Positions 23,860-32,809 are shown, numbered from the stretch's first letter. The stretch is 33,428 bases of DNA from an uncultured Bacteroidaceae bacterium (GCA_904502185.1 CAJGDX010000014.1:1-33428), one strand, 5' to 3'. A program made the numbers and translations. The notes: generated by a model from the sequence alone, not told the origin.

Positions 23860-25845
23860 ATGGAGAATAAAGAGAATTTCGGCTTGCCCGAGAATGCTTG
23901 CCGCGAACTGAAAGAGGGTGAGAAATATACCCCGGTAATGTCACCCGAAAAATGTTACAAAGAGGTCACTGCGTGGTCTGTATGTTGGGGATTGTTAATG
24001 GCTGTTCTGTTTTCTGCCGCTGCTGCCTATTTGGGCCTTAAGGTGGGACAGGTTTTCGAAGCTGCTATCCCCATCGCTATTATAGCTGTGGGACTCTCAT
24101 CAGCCTTCAAACGCAAGAATGCGTTGGGCGAGAATATCATCATTCAGTCTATCGGTTCAAGTTCTGGAGTTATTGTTGCAGGTGCCATTTTCACTCTGCC
24201 GGCTCTCTATATTCTTCAGGATAAATATCCCGAGATTACCGTCAACTTCATGGAGGTGTTCTTCAGTTCGTTGCTTGGTGGCGCACTTGGCATCTTGCTG
24301 TTGATTCCCTTCCGCAAGTATTTTGTCAGCGACATGCACGGAAAGTATCCTTTCCCCGAGGCTACTGCCACCACACAGGTGCTTGTGTCGGGCGAAAAGG
24401 GCGGCAATCAGGCGAAGCCTCTTATTCTGGCTGGTCTTATAGGTGGTCTTTACGACTTTGTGGTTGCTTCGCTCGGTTGGTGGAGCGAAACGGTGACTAC
24501 CCGCATCCTGCCCTTTGGCGAGACTGTTGCCGAAAAGGCAAAATTGATTTTCAAAGTTAACACAGGTGCTGCTGTTCTCGGTCTTGGATATATTGTGGGA
24601 CTCAAATATTCACTCATCATTTGTGCCGGTTCGCTGCTTGTGTGGTTCATCATCATTCCGTTGATGTCTGTGATATTCGGTGGCGAGGTGTTGCAGTTCG
24701 GCAACGCTGCCATAACCGACACTGTGGGCAGTATGAGTGCCGAGGCTATCTTCAGCACGTATGCCCGTCACATAGGTATCGGTGGTATTGCTACTGCCGG
24801 AATAATCGGCATCATTAAATCGTGGGGCATAATAAAAGGCGCAGTCGGCCTTGCTGCCAAAGAGCTCAAGGGTAACGACAACAAGGCAAAAATCAATGTT
24901 TTGCGTACACAGCGCGACCTGCCCATGAAGTTCATTGCCACTGCCACCATCATCACTCTGATACTTATTTTCGTCTTCTTCTACACTACAGTCACTCCCA
25001 ACCTTTTGCATGCAGTGGTGGGATTGTTGCTGGTGGCTGTAATTGCGTTCCTCTTTACCACCGTTGCTGCCAATGCCATTGCCATTGTTGGCAGCAACCC
25101 TGTGTCGGGAATGACGCTGATGACACTGATTCTTGCCTCCGTTATTCTTGTCTCAATAGGAATGAGCGGTGCTTCGGGTATGGTTTCTGCGCTTATCATC
25201 GGCGGTGTTGTGTGTACGGCACTTTCAATGGCAGGCGGCTTCATCACCGACCTCAAGATTGGTTACTGGCTGGGTACAACTCCTTCGAAACAAGAGGGCT
25301 GGAAGTTCCTTGGTACGCTTATATCTGCTGCTACTGTCGGTGGAGTAATGATTATACTTAACAAGACTTACGGATTCACCAGCGGACAGCTGGCTGCTCC
25401 CCAGGCAAATGCGATGGCAGCTGTCATCGAGCCTATGATGTCGGGCGCAGGCGCTCCCTGGCTGCTCTACGGCATAGGTGCCCTGCTGGCTGTGGTGCTT
25501 AACTACTTCAAGGTGCCTGCTCTTGCCTTTGCATTGGGTATGTTCATTCCTTTGGAACTCAACACTCCGCTGCTCATCGGTGGTGCTATCAGCGCATACG
25601 TTGGCAGTCGCAGCAAGGACGAGGCTCTGAACAAGGCACGTGTCGACAAGGGTACTCTGATGGCATCGGGATTCATTGCCGGTGGTGCGCTTATGGGTGT
25701 TGTCAGTGCTGCGTTGAAGTTCGCAGGCATCGACTTTATGAACGCTGCATGGGCCGAGAGCCTCGGCGGTTCGTGGTGCGCTGTTGCTGCATATACCCTG
25801 TTGATACTCTTCCTGGTACGTTCTTCTATGAAGGCTTCAAAGTAA
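23860..25845 (+). CDS. OPT-family (oligopeptide/metal-chelate) transporter
   Basis: 661 residues, very hydrophobic, with about 14-16 membrane helices after a polar N-terminus of about 38 residues (YTPVMSPEKCYKEVTAWSV). The start of helix one (WGLLMAVLFSAAAAYLGLKVGQVFEAAIP) and the region MHGKYPFPEATATTQVLVSGEKGG are typical of the bacterial OPT family. That family takes up short peptides or iron-siderophore/nicotianamine-type chelates by proton coupling; the substrate of bacterial members is mostly unknown. The length fits a complete single-chain member. It is the first gene of a + strand run with very short gaps (9, 21 and 10 bp to the next genes) and is served by the module 2 and 3 promoters. 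Confidence 0.92.
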   Translation: MENKENFGLPENACRELKEGEKYTPVMSPEKCYKEVTAWSVCWGLLMAVLFSAAAAYLGLKVGQVFEAAIPIAIIAVGLSSAFKRKNALGENIIIQSIGSSSGVIVAGAIFTLPALYILQDKYPEITVNFMEVFFSSLLGGALGILLLIPFRKYFVSDMHGKYPFPEATATTQVLVSGEKGGNQAKPLILAGLIGGLYDFVVASLGWWSETVTTRILPFGETVAEKAKLIFKVNTGAAVLGLGYIVGLKYSLIICAGSLLVWFIIIPLMSVIFGGEVLQFGNAAITDTVGSMSAEAIFSTYARHIGIGGIATAGIIGIIKSWGIIKGAVGLAAKELKGNDNKAKINVLRTQRDLPMKFIATATIITLILIFVFFYTTVTPNLLHAVVGLLLVAVIAFLFTTVAANAIAIVGSNPVSGMTLMTLILASVILVSIGMSGASGMVSALIIGGVVCTALSMAGGFITDLKIGYWLGTTPSKQEGWKFLGTLISAATVGGVMIILNKTYGFTSGQLAAPQANAMAAVIEPMMSGAGAPWLLYGIGALLAVVLNYFKVPALAFALGMFIPLELNTPLLIGGAISAYVGSRSKDEALNKARVDKGTLMASGFIAGGALMGVVSAALKFAGIDFMNAAWAESLGGSWCAVAAYTLLILFLVRSSMKASK

Positions 25846-25854
25846 CAGACTGCT

Positions 25855-27084
25855 ATGGTGCTTAACTACATTTGGATAGCTTTTTTTCTGGTGGCATTTG
25901 CCATTGCCCTTGTGCGTTTGCTCTTCATGGGCGATACGGAGATTTTTCCTGCCATAATGGACTCGACGTTTACAACGGCAAAGAGTGCTTTTGAAATTTC
26001 GTTGGGTCTGACGGGTGTGCTGTCGCTGTGGATGGGAATCCTGAAGATAGGTGAGAAGGGTGGTGTTGTGAATGTCGTTGCCCGTATGCTTGCCCCTGTC
26101 TTCTCAAAAATATTCCCTGACATTCCCAAAGGGCATCCTGTCACAGGTACAATGTTCATGAACTTTGCGGCGAATATGCTGGGACTCGACAATGCCGCAA
26201 CGCCTATGGGGCTGAAAGCCATGCAGGAACTTCAGGGGCTTAACGACAGGAAGGACACTGCCACCAACCCCATGATAATGTTTCTGGTGCTGAATACATC
26301 GGGACTGACGCTCATTCCCATGAGTGTGCTGGTCTATCGTGCGCAGATGGGTGCAGCACAGCCTACCGATGTCTTTATTCCCATACTCATTGCCACCACC
26401 GTGGCAACGCTGGTGGGCCTTGTGGTGACAAGTATCTATCAGCGTATCAACCTGTTTAACCGCACAATGATACTCTTCCTTTTTGGAATATGTCTCTTTG
26501 TTGCTGCCGGTACGGTGGGCTTTATGCAATTGTCGAAGACCGAGGTCGAGGTGCTTTCAACTTCCCTTGCCAACATTATACTTTTTGCCATCATCATCAT
26601 TTTCATCCTCGCCGGAATGTTCAGGAAGATAAACGTTTACGAAGCGTTCATCGAGGGTGCAAAAGAGGGATTCACGACAGCTGTCAGAATAATACCCTAC
26701 CTTGTGGCAATATTGGTGGCGGTGGGTGTCTTCCGCGCTTCAGGGGCAATGGACATGCTCATCGACGGAGTGTCGGCATGTATAGCATTTTTCGGTGGCG
26801 ACACAGACTTCGTGGCAGCCCTTCCGACAGCCATCATGAAGCCTCTTAGCGGCAGTGGTGCGCGCGGACTGATGATAGACACCATGACAACCTATGGTGC
26901 TGACTCCTTTGTGGGACGCCTTGCCTGTCTTTTCCAGGGTGCAACCGATACAACCTTCTACATTCTCGCCGTCTATTTTGGTAGTGTGGGCATACGCAAG
27001 ACCCGTCATGCTGTGACATGTGGCCTCATAGCCGACCTTGCAGGAATATTGGCTGCAATAGGAATCGCATATATATTCTTTTGA
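25855..27084 (+). CDS. SpmA-SpmB fusion (nucleoside-recognition/Gate domain membrane protein)
   Basis: 409 residues with about ten membrane helices. The first half (about 1-200; GVLSLWMGILKIGEKGG, NFAANMLGLDNAATPMGLKAM, LNTSGLTLIPMSVL) matches spore maturation protein SpmA. The second half (about 225-409; FIEGAKEGFTTAVRIIPYLVAILVAVGVFRASGAMD, ALPTAIMKPLSGSGARGLM, DTTFYILAVYFG) matches SpmB. In Bacillus the two separate proteins affect spore core dehydration; the fold is a Gate domain shared with nucleoside transporters. Bacteroidales do not sporulate, so the role here must be different, perhaps transport. It begins 9 bp after the OPT gene, which suggests a common function or substrate, but this is inference. 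Confidence 0.9.
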   Translation: MVLNYIWIAFFLVAFAIALVRLLFMGDTEIFPAIMDSTFTTAKSAFEISLGLTGVLSLWMGILKIGEKGGVVNVVARMLAPVFSKIFPDIPKGHPVTGTMFMNFAANMLGLDNAATPMGLKAMQELQGLNDRKDTATNPMIMFLVLNTSGLTLIPMSVLVYRAQMGAAQPTDVFIPILIATTVATLVGLVVTSIYQRINLFNRTMILFLFGICLFVAAGTVGFMQLSKTEVEVLSTSLANIILFAIIIIFILAGMFRKINVYEAFIEGAKEGFTTAVRIIPYLVAILVAVGVFRASGAMDMLIDGVSACIAFFGGDTDFVAALPTAIMKPLSGSGARGLMIDTMTTYGADSFVGRLACLFQGATDTTFYILAVYFGSVGIRKTRHAVTCGLIADLAGILAAIGIAYIFF

Positions 27085-27105
27085 AAACAGATAAAATACA
27101 ATAGT

Positions 27106-28257
27106 ATGAAAAGAACATTCTTAGGTATTATGGCGCTGCTTCTATGTACGTTGGCAGGCGCTCAGGATTTCAGCTTCAACCACGGTCCTTATCTTCAGAA
27201 TATGGGCTCTGACGAAGTGACAGTCTATTTCACAACCTCGAAAGAGGCATTTTCGTGGGTTGAGGTCATCGGCGACAAGTGGACAAAACCGCAGCGTTTC
27301 GCAACCCTCTTTTCGGGTCAGTACGATGCCTACAACAAAGAGAACCGTGTGCGCATAAGCGGCTTGCGCCCCGCTACCAAATATCGCTATCGCCTTGTTT
27401 CCAAAGAGATTACAAAGTATCGTCCTTACAATATTGTATATGGCGACAGCATAGCAACTTCGTGGGAAGAGTTCAGTACGCTCAACCCCAATCAGAAAAG
27501 CCTCTCTTTTGTTCTGATGAACGACGGACACGACAACCCCAAAAAGGTAAAGAATCTGCTCGGCAAGTTTCCTCTGAACAATGTGGATATGGTTGTATAT
27601 CTTGGTGATATGATAAGCTACTACGAAAAGGAGGAGGCACCCTACTACGGATACATCGACCCCTCGGTAGAGCTCTTCGCCAAGAACAAGCCTTTTATCT
27701 CCATTCGTGGCAACCATGAGATGCGCGGCAAGCTGACACGCAACTACATGAACATCATCGGTTGCCCCAACAACCGCTTCTACAATATTGCTTACTATGG
27801 CAACACAGCTCTTATAATGATAGATCCGGGCGAAGATAAACCCGACACCCAGCCTGTTTACGCAGGCATGAACTGCTACGATGCGTATCGCATGGAGCAG
27901 ATAGAGTGGTTGCGCAACGAGGCTGCCACCAAGCGCTTCAAGGCTGCCAGGAACAAGATTGTGCTGATGCACATTCCTCCCATCGTCACAGACGACCCCA
28001 ACATCCCCGAGGAGTACACCGCCACCGAACTCGAGAAACATTTCAAGCCTCTCTTCAACGAAATAGGCGTTGACCTTGTAATTTCGGGACACACCCACAG
28101 ACACATACTTGTGGAAAAGGGCGAACGTGGCAACGACTATCCCATCATCACCAACGACAACGAGGATGTGATGCATGTGCGCAGCGACAAGGATGGCATC
28201 AGCATAAAAATCATCAGCATGAAAGACAATGTAGTACTCGACAGAGTGTTTAAATAA
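27106..28257 (+). CDS. Secreted purple-acid-phosphatase-like metallophosphoesterase
   Basis: 383 residues. A signal peptide (about 1-19, ending LAGAQ) directs it to the periplasm or beyond; C14 lies in a lipobox-like LLLC, so a lipoprotein cannot be excluded. An N-terminal fibronectin-like domain (about 25-125) resembles that of purple acid phosphatases. The calcineurin-like domain has its metal-binding set: NDGHD (139-143), GD (167-168), GNHE (202-205), H289 in MHIPP and GHTHRH (328-333). It should hydrolyse phosphate esters with a two-metal centre; the substrate is unknown. The gap of 21 bp to the SpmAB gene and 10 bp to ybeY suggests co-transcription. Confidence 0.88.
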   Translation: MKRTFLGIMALLLCTLAGAQDFSFNHGPYLQNMGSDEVTVYFTTSKEAFSWVEVIGDKWTKPQRFATLFSGQYDAYNKENRVRISGLRPATKYRYRLVSKEITKYRPYNIVYGDSIATSWEEFSTLNPNQKSLSFVLMNDGHDNPKKVKNLLGKFPLNNVDMVVYLGDMISYYEKEEAPYYGYIDPSVELFAKNKPFISIRGNHEMRGKLTRNYMNIIGCPNNRFYNIAYYGNTALIMIDPGEDKPDTQPVYAGMNCYDAYRMEQIEWLRNEAATKRFKAARNKIVLMHIPPIVTDDPNIPEEYTATELEKHFKPLFNEIGVDLVISGHTHRHILVEKGERGNDYPIITNDNEDVMHVRSDKDGISIKIISMKDNVVLDRVFK

Positions 28258-28267
28258 ATTTTAAATT

Positions 28268-28678
28268 ATGATAAGCTATCAGACAGAGGGTACAAAGATG
28301 CCCGACATCAAGAAACGCGACACCAGTGCGTGGATAAAAAAAGTTGCTCAGTCGCATGGCAAGAAGTGTGGCGACATTGCATATATCTTTTGCGACGACG
28401 AGAAGATTCTCGAGGTAAACAAGGAGTATCTTCAGCACGACTATTATACCGATATTATAACTTTCGACTATTCCGAAGGCGACACCATCAGCGGCGACCT
28501 TTTTATCAGCCTTGACACAGTCCGTAGCAACAGCGAGCAGTTGGGTGTGGAGTACGAGCAGGAGCTTCATCGTGTAATCATCCACGGAATTCTGCATCTT
28601 TGCGGCATCAACGACAAGGGTGAGGGTGAACGCGAGATTATGGAGGCTGCTGAAAACAGTGCGCTTGCAATGCGTTAA
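28268..28678 (+). CDS. ybeY: Endoribonuclease YbeY / rRNA maturation factor
   Basis: 136 residues, slightly shorter than the Escherichia coli protein. YbeY is a single-metal RNase involved in 16S rRNA 3' maturation and ribosome quality control. TDIITFDYSEGDTISGDLFIS (61-81) and the metal motif HGILHLCGIND (106-116) identify it. The classical motif is H-x3-H-x5-H; here the third position is D116 rather than His, followed by KGEGEREIM. I recall Asp at this site in other Bacteroidetes, so it is probably lineage-typical. It is the last gene of the run, 10 bp after the phosphatase and ahead of a strong hairpin. Confidence 0.93.
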   Translation: MISYQTEGTKMPDIKKRDTSAWIKKVAQSHGKKCGDIAYIFCDDEKILEVNKEYLQHDYYTDIITFDYSEGDTISGDLFISLDTVRSNSEQLGVEYEQELHRVIIHGILHLCGINDKGEGEREIMEAAENSALAMR

Positions 28679-28701
28679 AAGCAATCTAATTCCGACGGTT
28701 G

Positions 28702-28745
28702 TTTTACAGAATCAGGCTCCCTGCGGGGAGCCTGATTCTGTAAAA
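28702..28745. terminator. Terminator-like hairpin between convergent operons
   Basis: A perfect 20-bp inverted repeat (28702-28721 with 28726-28745) closes a 4-nt loop TGCG. It begins 23 bp after the ybeY stop and ends 27 bp from the NUDIX stop on the other strand. The base of the stem is four A-U pairs, but neither side has a separate U run after it, so it is not a textbook intrinsic terminator in either direction. Confidence 0.75.
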
Positions 28746-28772
28746 GGTCTTTACTACTTCTACAACCTTTCT

Positions 28773-29279
28773 CTAAAGTAACTTTTCTATTTTCTGAAAC
28801 TCCTGCTCGAAATTAGGAGTAAACACACCTTTGCCAAAAGAGTCGTTCAACTCATCCATTGTCCAGAATCGTCCACCGTCAAGTTCGTCGCTGGGGCGCA
28901 CTTCGCCATCGTATGTGGCACGGAATACATGAACAAGCTCCTTTTCGCGTTCACTTTCAAACACATATTGCATTAGGAATGTGGTCGATACTCCTGTCAG
29001 CCCCAACTCTTCTCGTGTTTCGCGCAGCAGCGCCTCTTCCACCGTTTCGCCATAGTCGATGTGTCCGCCTACGGCAGTATCCCACTTGCCGGGCTGAATA
29101 TCTTTCCACAGAGGGCGCTGTTGCAGGTATATTCTGCCTGCCGAATCAAACAGATGAAGATGGACTACCGGGTGCAGCAGTTTGCTGCCACTGTGACATT
29201 CGCCTCTTGTGGCCTTGCCTATGGTGGTGCCACTCTCGTCGACAATGGGGAAAATCTCTTTGCTGTTATCCTGTTTCAT
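28773..29279 (-). CDS. NUDIX hydrolase
   Basis: 168 residues. A complete Nudix box G72-x5-E78-x7-R86-E-T-R-E-E-L-G-L94 binds the metal that hydrolyses a nucleoside-diphosphate-linked or other pyrophosphate substrate. The flanking parts (KLLHPVVHLHLFDSAGRIYLQQR, KWDTAVGGHIDYGET) resemble the YfcD/isopentenyl-diphosphate-isomerase-like branch. However, I cannot see the extra Cys and Glu of a true isomerase clearly enough to claim that activity. The substrate is unknown. It lies 19 bp after murF/alr and is the last gene of the GSCFA-murF/alr run. Confidence 0.9.
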   Translation of the reverse strand: MKQDNSKEIFPIVDESGTTIGKATRGECHSGSKLLHPVVHLHLFDSAGRIYLQQRPLWKDIQPGKWDTAVGGHIDYGETVEEALLRETREELGLTGVSTTFLMQYVFESEREKELVHVFRATYDGEVRPSDELDGGRFWTMDELNDSFGKGVFTPNFEQEFQKIEKLL

Positions 29280-29298
29280 TGTATGTATCTTCTTTTTT

Positions 29299-31779
29299 TT
29301 AGTCGCAGTAGTAGACTCTTTTTATGCGGGTGGATACTGCTGTAAGCACTTCGTAGGGGATTGTGTCCATCCATTCTGCCAGGCGGTGTATTGACAGATT
29401 GTTGCCGAAAATCTCCACAGTGTCACCCTCTTTACATTCGATGTCTGTGACGTCTACCATGCACACATCCATGCAGATGTTTCCAACGTATGGCGCAGGC
29501 TTGCCGTTGACAAGGCAGTAACCGCGTCTGTTTCCCAGTTTGCGGTTCAGTCCGTCGGCGTAGCCGATGGGCAGGGCTGCTATGCGCGATGGGCGTGTGA
29601 GTGTGCCGCGGCGGCTGTATCCCACTGTTTCGTCGGCGGGAACATCGCGCAGGTGCAGTATGATGGTCTTCAGTGTGGCAACAGGTTGCAGGTTTGCATC
29701 CTCCCTGATGGGCGATATTCCGTAGAGTCCTATTCCCAGTCGCACCATGTCGTGCTGCTCGTCGGTGAAACGCTCGATGCCTGCGCTGTTGCAGATGTGT
29801 CGCAGTATGTGGTGGGGGAAGGCGCTTTGCAGTGTGTCGGCTGCTGTGGTGAAACGCTCTACCTGCTGTCGGGTGAAGCTGTCGAACAGGTCGGAGTCGC
29901 TGCCGGCGAAGTGCGAGAATACCGAACGCGGTGTCAGTGCGCACTGCTTCTTCAGCTCCTCGACAAGGGCGGGAACCTCTTCGGGTAAGAATCCCAGGCG
30001 GTGCATGCCTGTGTCTATTTTTATGTGTATGGGGTAGTCGGTTATTCCTTCGCGTGTGGCAGCCTGCACCAGTGCGCGCAGCATTGAGAAGCTGTAAACC
30101 TCAGGTTCTAGCTTGGCACTGAACAGCGAACGGAACGAGCATGGCTCGGGGTTCATTATTATAATGCCGGTGGTGAGTCCTGCCTTGCGCAGTTCCACTC
30201 CCTCGTCGACCACTGCCACTGCAAGGTAGTTGACGTGGCTCTCCTGTAGTGTGCGCGACACCTCCAATGCTCCTGTGCCGTATGCCGATGCCTTCACCAT
30301 ACAGATGATTTTCGTGTCGGGGCGCAGCATGTTGCGGTAGTGGTTCAGGTTCTCGCGCAGTGCGCTCAAGTTCACTTCGAGTATAGTCTGATGCACCTTT
30401 TTCTCCAGTGCTTCGGAAATCTCTTCGAAGCGGAATGCGGGCGAACCTTTAATCAATATAACCTCGTCGCGCATTGCGGCAAACTGTTCCGATGCCATGA
30501 ACTCCTCGGCTGTGGCAAAAAAGTGTTTCTCAATTTCCAGTTTGTCGAATCGTGCCGCCTCGCTGCTTATGTCGTTTCCTATGCCTATGAGCTTTCGTAT
30601 GCCTCGTTTTTCAATGTAGCGTGCCACGGTGCGGTAGAGCGAACGTGTAACCTGCCCCGTCTCTTTAAGGTCCGAAAGTATCAGTGTGTGTTTCAGGTGA
30701 GTCATTGCGCTGCATCGACGCTCCATAAAGTCGAGGGCAATGTCCAGCGAGGCTGTGTCCGAGTTTGATATATCGTTGATTAGTATGCAGTTGTTTATGC
30801 CCTCTTTCACTTCGAGTCGCATGGCTACCGGCTCCAGTCGTGCCATACGCTCGGCTATTGTCTCGCCGGGAATCATCAGGTATAGGGCCGCAGCCAGGCA
30901 GTTGATGGAGTCCTCTATCGAGGCATTGTCAACGAACGGTATTGTGTAACTGTTTTCGATAGTCAGGTAGCGGTATGTGATTTTTGTGCTGTCGGTGCCT
31001 TTCTCTATGGCGCTGATGTAGAGGGGGCGTTCGCTGTCCTTGCACGACCATGCAATCTCGCGTGATGAGATTAGCGACTGGCGTACACACTCTGCAATGA
31101 AAGCATCGTCGCCATTATATATAATAATGTCACAATTCTTGAACAGCGACAGCTTCTCGGCACACTTCTCGTGCATGTTGCTGAAGTTCTCCTGATGCGC
31201 TTCGCTGATGTTGGTGATGATACCTATTGTGGGGTTGATTATTTTTTGCAGTCTGTGCATCTCCTCGGGGCGCGATATTCCAGCCTCGAATATGCCCAGC
31301 GTGCTTTCTTCGTCGAGCATCCACACAGACAGAGGCACACCTATCTGCGAATTGTAGCTGCGTGGCGAACGTGTGACAATGTGTGTGTCAGCCGTCAGTT
31401 GGTAGAGCCACTCCTTTACTATTGTCTTTCCGTCGCTGCCGGTGATGCCCACTACGGGGATGTCGAATCGGTTGCGGTGGTGCGACGCCAGTGTTTGCAA
31501 CGAACAGAGAGTCTCCTTTACTACCAGGAACTGCGCCTCGGGGTATCTGCTACAATCGAATTTTTTGTTTACCACAAAGTTGCGCACTCCGCGGGTGTAA
31601 AGCTCGTCTATGTAGTTGTGACCATCGCCGTGCTGTGTCACGATGGCAAAGAAGAGTGTTTCGTCGGGGAAACTCAGCGAACGGCTGTCTGTGAGTATGC
31701 GCAATATTCCCGTGTCGGTTGCCTTGCCTATGATTTTTGCTTTAATTATCCGGCCAATCTCTTCTATCGTGTACAGCAT
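29299..31779 (-). CDS. murF/alr: Bifunctional MurF (UDP-MurNAc-tripeptide--D-Ala-D-Ala ligase) / alanine racemase
   Basis: 826 residues forming two enzymes in one chain. Residues 1 to about 455 are a Mur ligase with ATP loop GSDGKT (114-119), the AH segment ISEAHQENFS (191-200), the likely carbamylated lysine in EKLSLF (K209) and NDISNSDTASLDIALDF (335-351), which replaces the usual DxYNANP. Residues about 465-826 are a fold-type III alanine racemase with PLP lysine K496 (MVKASAYGTG), catalytic tyrosine Y721 (VGYSRRG) and PIGYADGLNR (737-746). The racemase makes D-Ala, and MurF attaches D-Ala-D-Ala to the stem peptide after a separate Ddl step not in this window. Such fusions are known in Bacteroidetes. 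It lies 49 bp after the GSCFA gene. Confidence 0.95.
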   Translation of the reverse strand: MLYTIEEIGRIIKAKIIGKATDTGILRILTDSRSLSFPDETLFFAIVTQHGDGHNYIDELYTRGVRNFVVNKKFDCSRYPEAQFLVVKETLCSLQTLASHHRNRFDIPVVGITGSDGKTIVKEWLYQLTADTHIVTRSPRSYNSQIGVPLSVWMLDEESTLGIFEAGISRPEEMHRLQKIINPTIGIITNISEAHQENFSNMHEKCAEKLSLFKNCDIIIYNGDDAFIAECVRQSLISSREIAWSCKDSERPLYISAIEKGTDSTKITYRYLTIENSYTIPFVDNASIEDSINCLAAALYLMIPGETIAERMARLEPVAMRLEVKEGINNCILINDISNSDTASLDIALDFMERRCSAMTHLKHTLILSDLKETGQVTRSLYRTVARYIEKRGIRKLIGIGNDISSEAARFDKLEIEKHFFATAEEFMASEQFAAMRDEVILIKGSPAFRFEEISEALEKKVHQTILEVNLSALRENLNHYRNMLRPDTKIICMVKASAYGTGALEVSRTLQESHVNYLAVAVVDEGVELRKAGLTTGIIIMNPEPCSFRSLFSAKLEPEVYSFSMLRALVQAATREGITDYPIHIKIDTGMHRLGFLPEEVPALVEELKKQCALTPRSVFSHFAGSDSDLFDSFTRQQVERFTTAADTLQSAFPHHILRHICNSAGIERFTDEQHDMVRLGIGLYGISPIREDANLQPVATLKTIILHLRDVPADETVGYSRRGTLTRPSRIAALPIGYADGLNRKLGNRRGYCLVNGKPAPYVGNICMDVCMVDVTDIECKEGDTVEIFGNNLSIHRLAEWMDTIPYEVLTAVSTRIKRVYYCD

Positions 31780-31828
31780 TGCTTAATATTTATGTTCTTG
31801 GTGTTGCGGAATTTATGCCTGCGCATAG

Positions 31829-32809
31829 TCAGGACAACTTCTTAATCTCTTTTGAAAAGTCAAAGTAAGGATATTTTTCTTTAAAATCCTCTATCTTTAA
31901 CAATAATTTACGCTTGAATTCAATGTGAGCCTTCGAATCGGCATCGAACGGGCGGTGCGACAGTGCGCGGTCAATCTCCTCCATCTGCATCGACAGGCGG
32001 TTTGTCGCTTCGTCGAAATATGAGTTTTTGAAGCACTCCCAGATGTAGTCGGCTGCAAGGCTCGAGGGGTGCGTCATGTCCTCGTCGTAGAAGCGGTAGT
32101 CGCGCAGTTCGTCGAGTACTATTTCGTATGCAGGGAAATAGAATACCCTGCCTGGCAGGCGTCGGCGCAATTCTTCTACGGCAAGCAGCAGTGTGGCCTT
32201 GCTCACCTGGTTGCCATGCGCTCCGTCGCGCAAATGGCGTATGGGGCTGACTGTCAGCACAATTTTTAGTTCGGGTAGTGCAGTGCATAGCTCCTCCAGT
32301 TGCGGTGCAAGCGCATCGACAGCCTCGTCCACCGTCAGCAGCGAACGCACAAAGTCGCCTGCCGGCATCTTGTGGCAGTTGCCAACCACCGTGCCGTCGC
32401 ATTTGCGTTTATATACGTATGCGGTGCCGAAAGTCAGTGTCAGAATGTTCAAATTCTTCAGAGCGCAGTGAGCTGCCGAAAGTCGTTCATTTACAGCATT
32501 TACTGCCTCCGATTTTTCGCGCCTCGAAAAGTCGCCATGGTGCAGCATACTGTGCCAGCGTTCGCCATGAAAGACAAATTCGGGCGACTCCTCGTCGAAA
32601 AGCTCTCCCGATGCAATGCGCCTCAGCGCAGTGGCAATGGAGAGAGGATTATAAAGAATACCGAACGGATTGACGTCTGCCCGGAACTTACAGACAGAGA
32701 GTCGTCTGCCGATATTCTCGGCAAAGCACGAACCCAAAATCATCATCTGTGAATTGTATGTAATCTGAAACTCTCTCTTGGGGAGTTCCACAGGAGTCGT
32801 CAATCGCAT
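31829..32809 (-). CDS. GSCFA-domain protein (SGNH-hydrolase-like)
   Basis: 326 residues. The family name motif GSCFA is at 26-30 (MILGSCFAENIG), followed by NPFGILYNPLSI, LTFGTAYVY and NCHKMPA, all typical of the GSCFA family. S27, together with D244 and H247 in DEDMTHPSS, has the order of a Ser-Asp-His triad as in SGNH/GDSL esterases; that catalytic assignment is inference, and the biological substrate is unknown. There is no signal peptide, so it is probably cytoplasmic. It is the first gene of the run with murF/alr and the NUDIX gene, which hints at a link to cell-envelope metabolism. Two promoter boxes lie upstream. Confidence 0.9.
   Translation of the reverse strand: MRLTTPVELPKREFQITYNSQMMILGSCFAENIGRRLSVCKFRADVNPFGILYNPLSIATALRRIASGELFDEESPEFVFHGERWHSMLHHGDFSRREKSEAVNAVNERLSAAHCALKNLNILTLTFGTAYVYKRKCDGTVVGNCHKMPAGDFVRSLLTVDEAVDALAPQLEELCTALPELKIVLTVSPIRHLRDGAHGNQVSKATLLLAVEELRRRLPGRVFYFPAYEIVLDELRDYRFYDEDMTHPSSLAADYIWECFKNSYFDEATNRLSMQMEEIDRALSHRPFDADSKAHIEFKRKLLLKIEDFKEKYPYFDFSKEIKKLS

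Noticed and set aside
27142..28176. 344-codon open frame on the - strand opposite the phosphatase gene
   Set aside because: The + strand frame has a signal peptide and a full metallophosphatase motif set; the antisense frame shows no family motif and is a by-product of codon bias.
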